A stretch of 59,544 nt of DNA. It comes from an uncultured Chloroflexota bacterium (lineage in GTDB: Bacteria; Chloroflexota; Chloroflexia; Thermomicrobiales; UBA6265). Every line of letters begins with the position of its first letter. The first letter of the stretch is position 1. Both the position numbers and the translations under genes were made by a program. Positions 16,433-24,978 of this stretch are shown piece after piece. Under the pieces are notes generated by a model that saw only the letters and a list, made by a program, of their open reading frames with translations, was not told the DNA's origin and searched no databases. The DNA is taken from the NCBI GenBank assembly GCA_937901745.1, contig CALGSZ010000121.1, forward strand, positions 1 to 59,544, in the 5' to 3' direction.

Positions 16433-17089
16433 TCACGGGACGCGCGGCTTTTCACCCAGCGGCCGCGCGCCCGATTCGAGCAATCCCTTATACGTCGGCC
16501 GCTCCATCGAGAGGAGCTCCCCAAGCCGGGAATACCACGGCCCCGCCATCCTGCCGATGGGGCGAAGCCGCGTCAGGTCAATCCGGCCATCCTCGAAGAG
16601 CCGCTCGGCAATGTGCAGGCGCACGACCTGCCCCAGGATCAGCCAATTGTTCGTGTCGAGGATGCGATGGATGTCGACGACCTTGGCTTCCATCGCTACC
16701 GGCGCTTCGGCGATCCGCGGCACGCGCACGACATCGCTGGGCACGGTGGTCAATCCGGCCCATTCCGCTTCACTGACATCGGGCGGAAAGTCGGCGGAAG
16801 TCAGATTCATCTGCTCAGCGAGATCCTCTCCGGCGACGTGGTAGACGAACTCTGGCAGCTGCTCGACATTCCGGAGCGTGTCTTTCCGGCCAATGCTGAC
16901 GAAGCCGACAACCGGTGGCTCATCGGAGAAGATTGTCGTGTACGAGTGGGGCGCCAGGTTGGTCGTGCCGTCGGCGGCGAGGGTCGCCACCCAGGCGATC
17001 GGCCGTGGGGCGATGATGGCGTTGAGCAGATTCACCGTCCCACGGCGGGGAAGCTCTTCCGGGTCAATCGTCCGCTTCGGTTCTTCCAT
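16433..17089 (-). CDS. Flavin reductase-like (FMN-binding split-barrel) protein
   Basis: A 218-residue flavoprotein of the flavin reductase-like domain family. The FMN-binding region reads NAIIAPRPIAWVATLAADG followed by NLAPHSYTTIFSDEPPVVGF, and the C-terminal half has NNWLILGQVVRLHI. Members bind FMN or reduce it for partner oxygenases. It lies 55 bp downstream of a carboxylesterase and a ring-cleaving dioxygenase on the same strand, so a role in oxidising or reducing aromatic or quinone compounds is plausible (inference). I start it at the ATG at 17089 (GGACGG 7 nt upstream) rather than the GTG at 17107. Confidence 0.83.
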   Translation of the reverse strand: MEEPKRTIDPEELPRRGTVNLLNAIIAPRPIAWVATLAADGTTNLAPHSYTTIFSDEPPVVGFVSIGRKDTLRNVEQLPEFVYHVAGEDLAEQMNLTSADFPPDVSEAEWAGLTTVPSDVVRVPRIAEAPVAMEAKVVDIHRILDTNNWLILGQVVRLHIAERLFEDGRIDLTRLRPIGRMAGPWYSRLGELLSMERPTYKGLLESGARPLGEKPRVP

Positions 17090-17143
17090 TCTGTCCGTCC
17101 TACACACCTACGGAATCATTACGTCCCGTCTTCGATCGGGCGC

Positions 17144-17812
17144 TTAGACATCCTCCGCGCGCGACGCGGCCGACGCGAACAGCTCGTCCAGCCAGCGCCG
17201 AGCTGCGCGCAGCTCGGCGGGGTCGATCGCGTGGCCACCGGGCGTATCGTAAGTCTCCAGCTCCGCGCCAGCGTCGCGCAGCGCTTGCCGGCCCGCCTCG
17301 GCGTACTCGAAGGGGATCATCGGGTCCGCTCGACCGTGCCCCCAGAAAAAGCGCGTATCGGCGACCGTCTCCGGCGTCGCGCGCACCGAGGGATGATCAG
17401 CGAGGAAACCACTGAAGATCAGGACGCCGGCAAGCTGGCCGGGATTGCGCAGAGCATAGGCGAGGGAGCTCGTGCCGCCTTGGGAGAAGCCACCAAGGAC
17501 GATTGGCCCTGGCCGCACGGGCAGACTCGCCGGCAGCGCCGCCAGGTATTCGGCGAGCGCCGCCTGACCGGCTTCGAACGTCTCTGGCTCCGGCATCGTC
17601 CCGCCGAGGAAGCGATACCAGGCCCACCCGGGGCCATAGCCCCATTCGGCAGCGGGGAAGGGCGCCTGCGGCGTGACGACGATCGCCTCGGGCGGGAGCG
17701 AAGGGCGCATCCGCATCAGGTCTCCCATCTCGCTGCCGCGACCGTGGAGGAGGACGATCAGCGGGGCGCCATCCCGAGCGTTCTCAGGAACAGAGCGCAG
17801 ATCGAGCAACAT
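17144..17812 (-). CDS. Phospholipase/carboxylesterase-family alpha/beta hydrolase (MhqD-like)
   Basis: A 222-residue hydrolase with a complete catalytic triad: nucleophile S110 in GGFSQGG, D163 in HGRADPMIP and H194 in PGGHAID. An oxyanion motif LLHGRGSEMGD lies near residue 21. It belongs to the dienelactone hydrolase/carboxylesterase 2 type. In Bacillus subtilis the similar protein MhqD is paired with ring-cleaving dioxygenases of the MhqE/MhqO type; here it begins 32 bp after such a dioxygenase gene. I start it at the ATG at 17812 (GGAGAGG 5-6 nt upstream); longer frames run into the dioxygenase gene. Confidence 0.85.
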   Translation of the reverse strand: MLLDLRSVPENARDGAPLIVLLHGRGSEMGDLMRMRPSLPPEAIVVTPQAPFPAAEWGYGPGWAWYRFLGGTMPEPETFEAGQAALAEYLAALPASLPVRPGPIVLGGFSQGGTSSLAYALRNPGQLAGVLIFSGFLADHPSVRATPETVADTRFFWGHGRADPMIPFEYAEAGRQALRDAGAELETYDTPGGHAIDPAELRAARRWLDELFASAASRAEDV

Positions 17813-17844
17813 CGGCACCTCTCCGGCAAGAAACGAGCCACGCC

Positions 17845-18915
17845 TCAGTCGAGTGGCTGCAGCGACCGGGCGATCTCCTCGCGCCGCGATTCGAGCCACG
17901 GCGGGAGCTTCAGCGTCTCGCCGAGATGCTCCGGCTCCTCATCAAGCGCGAAGCCGGGCGGATCGGTCGCAATCTCGTGCAGCAGCCCGTCGTGGGAGCG
18001 GAAGTAGATGCTCTTGAAATAGAGCCGGTCCCGGATCGGCGTGACCTCGATTCCCAGTGACAGCAGATGCTCCCGCCAGGCGGCGAGCTGCTCCTCGCTC
18101 TCGGCGCGAAACGCGACGTGGTGCGTTTGCCCCGTCCCCTCGCGGGCGCGGCGAGCATACGACGGCCAACCGAACAGGGTCATGTCGCTGCCGGGCAGGA
18201 CGCGCTGCCCGTCATAGTTCGCCCAGAAGTAGTGCAGCGTCTTCGGGTCATCCTGGTTGCGAGATTGCTTGACCAGGCGCAAGCCAAGCGTCTGCTCGTA
18301 GAACCGGTTCGCCGCATCCAGGTCGTCGGTAAAGCCAGTGACGTGGTGGATGCCGCGCAGCGCCATCGCTTCATCAATCCGCGGCACTGGCTCGGGATAG
18401 GTGAGTGCCTGAATCGCCGCCTCATCCCGCCCGCCGGGCAGCCGTTCCTGTGGGGGATCCATTAAGCGCTGACCAAGCGCGTCCGCCGGCTCATCCACCG
18501 CGAAACCAGGCCCTTCGGTCGCGATTTCCAGGATGTGGCCGTCCGGGTCCGCGAAGTAGATGCTCTTGAAGTAGCCGCGGTCGTACGGGCCGGTGACTCG
18601 GACGCCGGCGTCGGTCAAGCGCCGCTTCCACTTCAGCTGCTGCGTCTCGTCAGCCACGGCGAGGGCGGTGTGGTGCACGCCGCCAATGCCCCAGGCGCCG
18701 CGCCCGGCATGCGGCCACTCGAAGAAGGTCAGGATCGTGCCCGGCGCCCCGGTCGCGTCCCCGAAGTAGAGGTGATAGGTCGATGGCAGGTCGAAGTTGA
18801 CCGTCTTCTTGACGAGGCGCAACCCGAGCAGATCGCGATAGAACGCGAGCGTCTGGCGGGCATCCCGGGCGACCATCGTCACGTGGTGAAAGCCTTGGGT
18901 CACGAATGGGGGCAC
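17845..18915 (-). CDS. Ring-cleaving dioxygenase of the glyoxalase (VOC) fold, MhqO/MhqE-like
   Basis: A 356-residue protein made of two VOC modules. The first begins QGFHHVTMVARD (metal-ligand candidate H10 or H11) and the second LRGIHHVTGF at about residue 152. Each ends in YFADPDGHILEIATEGPGF or its counterpart LHEIATDPPGF. This arrangement is that of extradiol-type hydroquinone dioxygenases such as MhqO. The GTG at 18915 has AAAGGAG 5 nt upstream, better than the ATG at 18981. With the carboxylesterase and flavin reductase downstream it probably forms a three-gene operon against quinones or aromatic electrophiles. No MarR-type regulator is next to it. Confidence 0.87.
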   Translation of the reverse strand: MPPFVTQGFHHVTMVARDARQTLAFYRDLLGLRLVKKTVNFDLPSTYHLYFGDATGAPGTILTFFEWPHAGRGAWGIGGVHHTALAVADETQQLKWKRRLTDAGVRVTGPYDRGYFKSIYFADPDGHILEIATEGPGFAVDEPADALGQRLMDPPQERLPGGRDEAAIQALTYPEPVPRIDEAMALRGIHHVTGFTDDLDAANRFYEQTLGLRLVKQSRNQDDPKTLHYFWANYDGQRVLPGSDMTLFGWPSYARRAREGTGQTHHVAFRAESEEQLAAWREHLLSLGIEVTPIRDRLYFKSIYFRSHDGLLHEIATDPPGFALDEEPEHLGETLKLPPWLESRREEIARSLQPLD

Positions 18916-19012
18916 AGCGACTCCTTTCGCCAACGTCGGTCGTCTCCGGTCAGCGTCGCACGCGGACGCCCCGGCCGGCAAGGGGAGCGTGTGGAATGAA
19001 TCTCACCGCCGC

Positions 19013-21379
19013 TCAGTCACGCGGCAGCGCGATGGTGAAGGTACTGCCTTGGCCGAGCGTCGACTCCGCCCAGATCCGGCCCCCGTGGGCTTCCACGATC
19101 ATCCGCGCGATGTAGAGCCCGAGCCCGAGCCCGGACGCCTGCTCGCCATCGCCGGCGCGATAGTACCGCTCGAAGAGCCGGGGAAGATCCTGGGGAGCAA
19201 TGCCGACGCCGCAATCGGTGATCGAGATGATGATTTCGGTCTGGTTTTCTTCGAGCCGGACGACGATCTCGCCTCCGTCCGGCGAGTATTTAACCGCGTT
19301 CTCCAGGAGGTTCTGCAGCACTTGCGCGAAGCGCTTGGTATCGCACAGGCAAGCAACGGGAGACGAGGGCGTCTCGATCCGCACGTTGTGCCGATCCGTG
19401 CGGGACTGGATGAGCTCGACCTCGTGCCGGATGAGCGCCGGGAGATCGACCGACTCTCGGTTCAACTCTAGCCCACCGGTCTCCACCTGCACGACGCCGG
19501 CGAGATCGTCGATCAGCCGATCCATGCGATCCACTTGCGAGAGGATCGTGGCAACGTTGCGCTGCTCGAAGGTCCGGCGGAGGCGGAGCAAATCGGCGTT
19601 GGCGCGGATCACCGTGAGTGGCCCACGGAGATCGTGGCTGACCATCGCCAGGAAATCTTCTTGCAGATGCCTCAGCAGCCGGCGCTCAGTGATGTCGCGG
19701 CAGGAGGCGAGATAGACCGTCTCCCCGCTCAGCTCCGTCGCGTTCACGATGACCTCGACGGGAACCGTCGCGCCATCGCGCCGGCGAAGCTCGACCTCGC
19801 CGTTCCAACGCCCGTCGCGCCGCAGCTGCGAGAACTCCTCCATCACCTCCGTCTCGGCAGCCACGAGTAGGGCTGGCAGGCGAAGCTCGGAAAGCTCCTC
19901 CCAAGACCATCCCAGTAGCGCCAGAGCAGAGGGATTGGCATCGAGGAAGCGCAGCGTCGTATCGAAGACGACGATCGGATCGGCGATGCTCTCGAAGAGG
20001 GTCCGATACCGGTGCTCCGCGCGCTGCGCATCGCCCAGCAGCCGGGCATTGTCGACGGCGAGTCCCGCGTGGTCGGCGAGCTGCTGCAGGAATGTCAGAT
20101 CGGCCTGCGTGTAGGGACGGCCAGGCTGAAGGCGCGACAGGCCGATGGTCCCAATCACCCTGCCACGCGCCCGGAGCGGGACGATCATCATGCCGTAGGT
20201 CGGGTAGCGAGCGACATGCTCGTGATACTCTGGCCTGAGACGCGCCATCATCTCGGCCGGCTCGACCTCGGGCAGGAACAGGGGCTCTCCCGTTTGCGCC
20301 ACCTGGCCGGTGAGCCCCTCGGCCGCTGGTTGCACGACAGACTCGAGAATCTTCCGGGTGAATTCGGTCGATTCCGGGTCGGTGTACTCCACCGCGGCGG
20401 GCAGCAGCCATTTCCCGTCGTTCGAGAGCAGCCGGATGATGCAGCCGTCCCCGATCACCCGCACGAGTTGCGCGGCGATCGCCCGCAGCGTCGATTCCAG
20501 ATCGTGCGTCTTCTCGGCGAAGATGCGGCTCGCCTCCGCGAGCAGCTGCAAACGCTCGGCGGCGCGCCGGCGCTCAGTGTCGTCGCGGGTGATCGTCGCC
20601 GCGCCGAGAATGCGCCCGCTTTCATCAATGATTGGAGAGACACTGACCGAGACGGGGATCAGGGTGCCATCGCTGCGCAGGCGGACGGTTTCGTACGCCG
20701 GCGCCCGCTCGCCGCGGCGGACCTGCTCCAAGTTCTCCTCGAATTCGTGGTGCCGGTCCGGCGGGATCAGCGAATCAATCGGCCGCCCGATCATCTCCTC
20801 GGCCTTGTAGCCGTACAATCGCTCCGCGGCCGGATTCCAGCTCATGATGATCCCGTCCAGCGAGCGGACAACGATCGCATCAGTCGAGGACTCGACAATC
20901 GCCGCGAGCAATGATCGGGCATCCTCCGCCTCGCGACGGGCGGTGACATCAGTGGAGATGCCCAGGAGACGGATCGCCTGACCCGCCTCATCGCGGATCA
21001 CCCGCCCCTTGCCCTGGATCCACCGCGTGCGGCCATCCGAGCCGATGATCCGGAATTCGGCGAGGTAATCCTCGCCCGTCTCCACGGTTTGGGAAATTGC
21101 GGCGCGGACACGGTCTCGATCCTCGGGATGAACGACATGGAGAAATCCATCGAGGGTCTCTTTGGAAGGGTCTCGCTCCACCCCGAGGATCTCCCCGAGA
21201 TTGTCCGACCACCAGACCTGGCCCGTGAGGAGGTCCCAATCCCAAGCGCCGATGCTGGCCGCCTCCATCGCGAAGGCATACCGCCGCACATCGCCATCGC
21301 CAGGGATCGAAGCGGACATCTCAGTGCTCAGCTCCGGTGATTGAGACCAGCCGCGCAAACGCGACCACGAGCTGGACAT
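19013..21379 (-). CDS. PAS/GAF sensor histidine kinase, orphan
   Basis: A 788-residue kinase with no transmembrane segment. Domains in order: PAS at about 35-155 (WDWDLLTGQVWWSDN, HPEDR), PAS at about 160-275 (SWNPAAERLYGYKAEEMIG), GAF at about 280-455, PAS at about 460-580 (FDTTLRFLDANPSALALLGW), HisKA with H582 in MVSHDLRGPL, and HATPase_c with N box NLLENAVKY near 690, G1 DCGVGI near 722 and G2 GLGLGLY near 752. It should autophosphorylate in response to a cytoplasmic redox, light or ligand cue. No response regulator is in the window. The ATG at 21379 has an SD directly abutting it, so the Met at residue 20 is an alternative start. Confidence 0.9.
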   Translation of the reverse strand: MSSSWSRLRGWSQSPELSTEMSASIPGDGDVRRYAFAMEAASIGAWDWDLLTGQVWWSDNLGEILGVERDPSKETLDGFLHVVHPEDRDRVRAAISQTVETGEDYLAEFRIIGSDGRTRWIQGKGRVIRDEAGQAIRLLGISTDVTARREAEDARSLLAAIVESSTDAIVVRSLDGIIMSWNPAAERLYGYKAEEMIGRPIDSLIPPDRHHEFEENLEQVRRGERAPAYETVRLRSDGTLIPVSVSVSPIIDESGRILGAATITRDDTERRRAAERLQLLAEASRIFAEKTHDLESTLRAIAAQLVRVIGDGCIIRLLSNDGKWLLPAAVEYTDPESTEFTRKILESVVQPAAEGLTGQVAQTGEPLFLPEVEPAEMMARLRPEYHEHVARYPTYGMMIVPLRARGRVIGTIGLSRLQPGRPYTQADLTFLQQLADHAGLAVDNARLLGDAQRAEHRYRTLFESIADPIVVFDTTLRFLDANPSALALLGWSWEELSELRLPALLVAAETEVMEEFSQLRRDGRWNGEVELRRRDGATVPVEVIVNATELSGETVYLASCRDITERRLLRHLQEDFLAMVSHDLRGPLTVIRANADLLRLRRTFEQRNVATILSQVDRMDRLIDDLAGVVQVETGGLELNRESVDLPALIRHEVELIQSRTDRHNVRIETPSSPVACLCDTKRFAQVLQNLLENAVKYSPDGGEIVVRLEENQTEIIISITDCGVGIAPQDLPRLFERYYRAGDGEQASGLGLGLYIARMIVEAHGGRIWAESTLGQGSTFTIALPRD

Positions 21380-21516
21380 CCTCCCCCCAGGTAACGCGGC
21401 ATCACGTCGCGAGCGATGCCGCGCCGCATGCCCCGTCTGAGCAAACGCCCGAGCATAGCGTCGCTCGGGAAGAAACTCGGGCAGAGGGCTCGTAGCTTGT
21501 TCGCCCGGTTCGTCGG

Positions 21517-21545
21517 ATCATAGAGAGCCCTCAGCGAGGCGTCAA
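21517..21545 (-). promoter_or_regulatory. Promoter of the histidine kinase gene
   Basis: Minus strand: -35 TTGACG (21540-21545), 17-nt spacer, -10 TATGAT (21517-21522). It lies about 140 bp upstream of the kinase ATG. Confidence 0.65.
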
Positions 21546-21610
21546 CGCACCCACCTAATGAGAATACTCGCAAGACCACGCGCGGTTTCAGCATCAACAA
21601 TCATTCTCGA

Positions 21611-21639
21611 TTGACGTCGCCACCGGGCGCACCTATCCT
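21611..21639 (+). promoter_or_regulatory. Promoter of the threonine synthase-like gene
   Basis: -35 TTGACG (21611-21616), 17-nt spacer, -10 TATCCT (21634-21639). The predicted start near 21646 supports the downstream GTG at 21736 as the initiation codon. Confidence 0.65.
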
Positions 21640-21735
21640 CCGCCACGTTGCGTGTTTGGAGCGGGCCAGCGCTTCCTAACGCGCTGGCGCCCATCATCCC
21701 TACGCCCATCTACGAACCGAGGGAAGGGATTGGAC

Positions 21736-23016
21736 GTGTCCGGACCGGTGCTTCCAGGGTGGTCGCTAACCTGCCCGGCCTGTGGCTCGATCTTCGCGCC
21801 GGGCAACTATCCGCGCGGCTGCCCGGCCTGCCGCGAGCGAGGCGTCACTCAGGCGCTCGTCGTCGCCTACGACAACCCCGGCGCGCTGCCACCGCTCGAG
21901 CGAACCGGAGAAGGGATCTGGAAGTACGCTGCCTTCCTCCCGGCGCTGGCCGAGGAACACCGGCGAACCCTCGGCGAAGGCGACACACCGCTCCTCCACA
22001 TGCCGCTTCTGAGCGAGATCACCGGCTGCGAACACCTCTACCTCAAAATGGAGACACAGAACCCGACCGCGGCACACAAGGACCGGTTCCACGCCGTGGC
22101 AGTCGCGGTCGGCAAGGCGCTGGGTTACGACCGCGTCGTCAGCGCCTCAACGGGGAATCACGGACTCTCGATGACCGCCTACGCCAATGCGCACGGGATG
22201 AAGGCGGTCGTCATCGCCAACCAGCGGATGCCAACGCTGCTCCAGCGGGCGATCCGCCTCATGGGTGGACTGCCGCTCCTCGCACCGCCGCATCTGAGCG
22301 ATGCCCTGGAGCAGGAGCTGATCGAAGGGGAAGGCTGGTATCCCTCGACCGGCTCCTGGCCGATGCCGCTGGGGAATCACTTCGGCATCGAGGGGTACAA
22401 GACGATCGGCATCGAGATCTATCAGCAGCTCGGCAGCCGGATGCCCGATCTCGTCTTTCTCCCGGTCGCCGGCGGAGATGGCGTCGTCGGCATGTGGCGG
22501 GCGATCCAGGCACTGCGTCGGCTGGGCCTGCCGCAAACCGAAGCGCGGCTCGTCGCTTGCCAGCCAGCGGGCGCGGCGCCCCTCGTCTCGGCGCTGGAGC
22601 AGGGGCTGGATCACGTGCCGTTCCTGGCGGACGCCTATTCGATCGCCCTCTCGATCGGCGATCCGATCACCGGGGCCCTCGCGCTGCCTGCCATACGCGA
22701 GACTGGCGGGTTCGGCATCCGCGTGACGGATGAGGCGATCCTGGAGACGGGCCGCCTCTTGATGCGCGCTGGACTTCTCGTCGAGCCGTCGTCCGCCGCG
22801 TCGGTCGCCGGCGCCCTGCAGATCCTGCGCGAGCGGCCAGAGCTTCGGGAGCAGACGCTCGTCTGCGTCGTCACCTCCTCGGGCCTGAAGTGGCTCGACG
22901 ACTACGCGGACGATGGACCGCTCCCCGCCGGCGTGCGCGTCGAAACCGTGGACGAAGCGCGCCGGGCCGTCGAGGCCTACGTCGAAGGCTCCTCACCCGC
23001 TCCGCCCCCTCGCTGA
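21736..23016 (+). CDS. PLP-dependent threonine synthase-like protein
   Basis: A 426-residue fold-type II PLP enzyme. A short N-terminal zinc-ribbon-like segment (CPACGSIFAPGNYPRGCPAC) precedes the catalytic core. The PLP lysine is in TAAHKDRFH, the phosphate/substrate loop in SASTGNHG, and the PLP-phosphate glycine loop in VAGGDGVVG. These resemble the threonine synthase/cysteate synthase group. Threonine synthase would turn O-phosphohomoserine into threonine, but no homoserine kinase or dehydrogenase gene is near, so another substrate is possible. The GTG at 21736 has GGGAAGGGA 6 nt upstream and fits the mapped promoter; the frame is open from 21652, which would add 28 residues of poor composition. 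Confidence 0.82.
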   Translation: MSGPVLPGWSLTCPACGSIFAPGNYPRGCPACRERGVTQALVVAYDNPGALPPLERTGEGIWKYAAFLPALAEEHRRTLGEGDTPLLHMPLLSEITGCEHLYLKMETQNPTAAHKDRFHAVAVAVGKALGYDRVVSASTGNHGLSMTAYANAHGMKAVVIANQRMPTLLQRAIRLMGGLPLLAPPHLSDALEQELIEGEGWYPSTGSWPMPLGNHFGIEGYKTIGIEIYQQLGSRMPDLVFLPVAGGDGVVGMWRAIQALRRLGLPQTEARLVACQPAGAAPLVSALEQGLDHVPFLADAYSIALSIGDPITGALALPAIRETGGFGIRVTDEAILETGRLLMRAGLLVEPSSAASVAGALQILRERPELREQTLVCVVTSSGLKWLDDYADDGPLPAGVRVETVDEARRAVEAYVEGSSPAPPPR

Positions 23017-23238
23017 CACTCACGGCTGACCGCGCTGTCGTCTCCATCAACCATCGCTCATATGATGCAGGCGCGACCTCCAGCGGCAAGACCGCCGGGT
23101 TTGGGGCCATACCCCGCGCGGTCCAACCTTGTCTCTCGGAAAAATCGGAGTATCCTTCCCCGGGAGCGAAGGGGGCCGTTCCCGCGGCCTAGGCGTCCCA
23201 GGGGTTCGCGACTCCCCAGACGCAGCGCGAGACGGCGA

Positions 23239-24096
23239 ATGGATCCATCCTTTTACCAGGAATACTTTCGGCACGAGACAGAGCATTGGTGGTTCCGCTG
23301 GCGATTCGATCTCATCACTGACGTCGTTGCATCCCTCCGCCCGGGTCCATCGTTCCGAATGCTCGACGCTGGGTGCGGCACCGGACAAATGCTCAAGTGC
23401 CTCGAGCGGCTTGGCGACGCGGTCGGGATCGACTCCTCTCCGCTAGCGATCCGCTACGCGAAAGCCCGCGGCGTCAAGCATCTCGTCCACGGCTCGATCA
23501 CCGCGATGCCGTTTCCGCCGGGCACGTTCGACTGCGTGCTCGCCCTCGATGTCATCGAGCACGTCGAAGACGACTTCGGCATTCTGATGCGGCTCCATGA
23601 GGTGACGAAGCCGGGCGGCCACTTGATCGTCACGGTTCCGGCGTTCCAGGCGCTCTGGTCGGAGCACGACATCATCAACCAGCACAAGCGCCGGTATCGC
23701 GCCCCGGTGCTGCGTCGCCTGATCGAAGAGGCGGGCTTTGCGATCGAGCGCATTACCTACTGCAACACGGCGTTGACCCTGCCGGTCTTCGTCACCCGAA
23801 AGACGAAGAACCTGCTCCGGACGGTCAAGAAGATTCGCCACGCCGAATCGAACGGGCTCGAATCCGATCTCACCGACTACCCTCGCCCGATCAACAACGC
23901 GCTCTACTGGATGCTCAAGGGCGAGACGCGCCTGATGCGCCGCCTGAATTTTCCGTTCGGCGTCTCCATCCTCGCGATCGCGCGCCGGCCCGCCGACGCC
24001 GAAGGTGAGCGAGCATCGGTCACCACCGCCAGCAGCCCCGCATCGTTTGCGTCGAGCGGCGCGCCGATGAGGGGCCAAGCGGCGCAACACGGTTGA
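23239..24096 (+). CDS. Class I SAM-dependent methyltransferase
   Basis: A 285-residue methyltransferase starting MDPSFYQEYF with the SAM-binding motif MLDAGCGTGQ at 41-50, motif II LDVIEHVEDD and post-motif GGHLIVTVP. The C-terminal half (residues 160-260) is typical of methyltransferases in polysaccharide or lipid pathways. The start at 23239 is chosen by homology-like composition: upstream codons to 23062 are Arg/Pro-rich and not protein-like. It is followed after 12 bp by a membrane-anchored protein of unknown function and then the biotin carboxylase, probably one transcript. Confidence 0.8.
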   Translation: MDPSFYQEYFRHETEHWWFRWRFDLITDVVASLRPGPSFRMLDAGCGTGQMLKCLERLGDAVGIDSSPLAIRYAKARGVKHLVHGSITAMPFPPGTFDCVLALDVIEHVEDDFGILMRLHEVTKPGGHLIVTVPAFQALWSEHDIINQHKRRYRAPVLRRLIEEAGFAIERITYCNTALTLPVFVTRKTKNLLRTVKKIRHAESNGLESDLTDYPRPINNALYWMLKGETRLMRRLNFPFGVSILAIARRPADAEGERASVTTASSPASFASSGAPMRGQAAQHG

Positions 24097-24108
24097 TCGC
24101 GCACGAGC

Positions 24109-24966
24109 ATGGCTCCGGCCAGGAAGCGCACCCAGACAACGCGCAGGACACGTGATGCCCACGGCGCATCGCCTCCCGTTGGCAAGCGTGATGGCCTGCT
24201 GGTGCTCGCCCTCCTGATCGGCTGCCTGGGGCTAATCGCCGGTTTGCGGCTCATCGCCGCGGACGGTGAATCGGCCGGCCAGGGTATCGTTCACACCGTC
24301 CCAACGCCGGTCGCCTCCACGAATGAAGGCTGCACCAACTTCGCCCGGTATTGGATGGTCGATTCCGGCGTCGGGGTGAGCGCCGAGACGATCGAGGCGC
24401 TCGGCAACTGCCGGCAAGCCGCGGACGGCACCTGGTTCGTCCCGACGGATCCGCGTGACCCGCGTCTTCCGCCCGAGGCGCTCCTCACCCAGGAAGAGCG
24501 CCAGGAAACCGCGGCTGAGCGCGCGGAGATCCTCTCCGAGATCGCGGCGCTGGAGGCGACCATGCCGCAGACGCTGCGGCGCTGGCTGAACGAGATGTAC
24601 GATCCGATCCCGCGCGCGATGACCGGGCACATCCGCGACGGCTTTCGCATCGGCGTCCGTCGCGGCCGGTACACTCGCTTGATTCAAGCGTTCCTGATGG
24701 ATCCGCGCCGGGAGGCGCTCGCCAACTATGTCGGCTGGATCATGGGCCGCCGCATCGCCGCCTACGAGGATTTCCTCGCGACCTGCCTCCGCGACAAAGA
24801 TCTCGCTTACCTGGAAAATGCATGCCGGGGCGTCGAAGATCAGCTCAGCATTCGCTTCCCACCCTTCCCGTGGGATTTGAAGGATCCGTTGATGCTTGAC
24901 GCCTACTTCGCCGCGCAGCTCCGTGAGAACGCCGCGGAGCCGGCGGCCACGCCCGCGAGCGAATAG
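24109..24966 (+). CDS. Membrane-anchored protein of unknown function
   Basis: A 285-residue protein with an Arg/Lys-rich N-terminus, one transmembrane helix at about 29-51 (LLVLALLIGCLGLIAGLRL) and a soluble, probably extracytoplasmic remainder. Residues 115-145 are rich in E and A and may form a coiled coil; the region 150-235 is helical, with two Cys (CLRDKDLAYLENACRG). I do not recognise the family. It sits 12 bp behind a methyltransferase gene and 12 bp before the biotin carboxylase, so co-expression is likely, but the neighbours do not define a function. Confidence 0.7.
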   Translation: MAPARKRTQTTRRTRDAHGASPPVGKRDGLLVLALLIGCLGLIAGLRLIAADGESAGQGIVHTVPTPVASTNEGCTNFARYWMVDSGVGVSAETIEALGNCRQAADGTWFVPTDPRDPRLPPEALLTQEERQETAAERAEILSEIAALEATMPQTLRRWLNEMYDPIPRAMTGHIRDGFRIGVRRGRYTRLIQAFLMDPRREALANYVGWIMGRRIAAYEDFLATCLRDKDLAYLENACRGVEDQLSIRFPPFPWDLKDPLMLDAYFAAQLRENAAEPAATPASE

Positions 24967-24978
24967 GGGAGGATCCGC

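Larger units (their letters stand above)
21380..21735. other. Divergent promoter region of the kinase and threonine synthase-like genes
   Basis: This 356-bp gap holds two facing promoters (21517-21545 minus, 21611-21639 plus) and, in the plus-strand leader, an 8-bp hairpin (gccagcgc 21665-21672, gcgctggc 21681-21688). No gene is evident. Confidence 0.6.
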
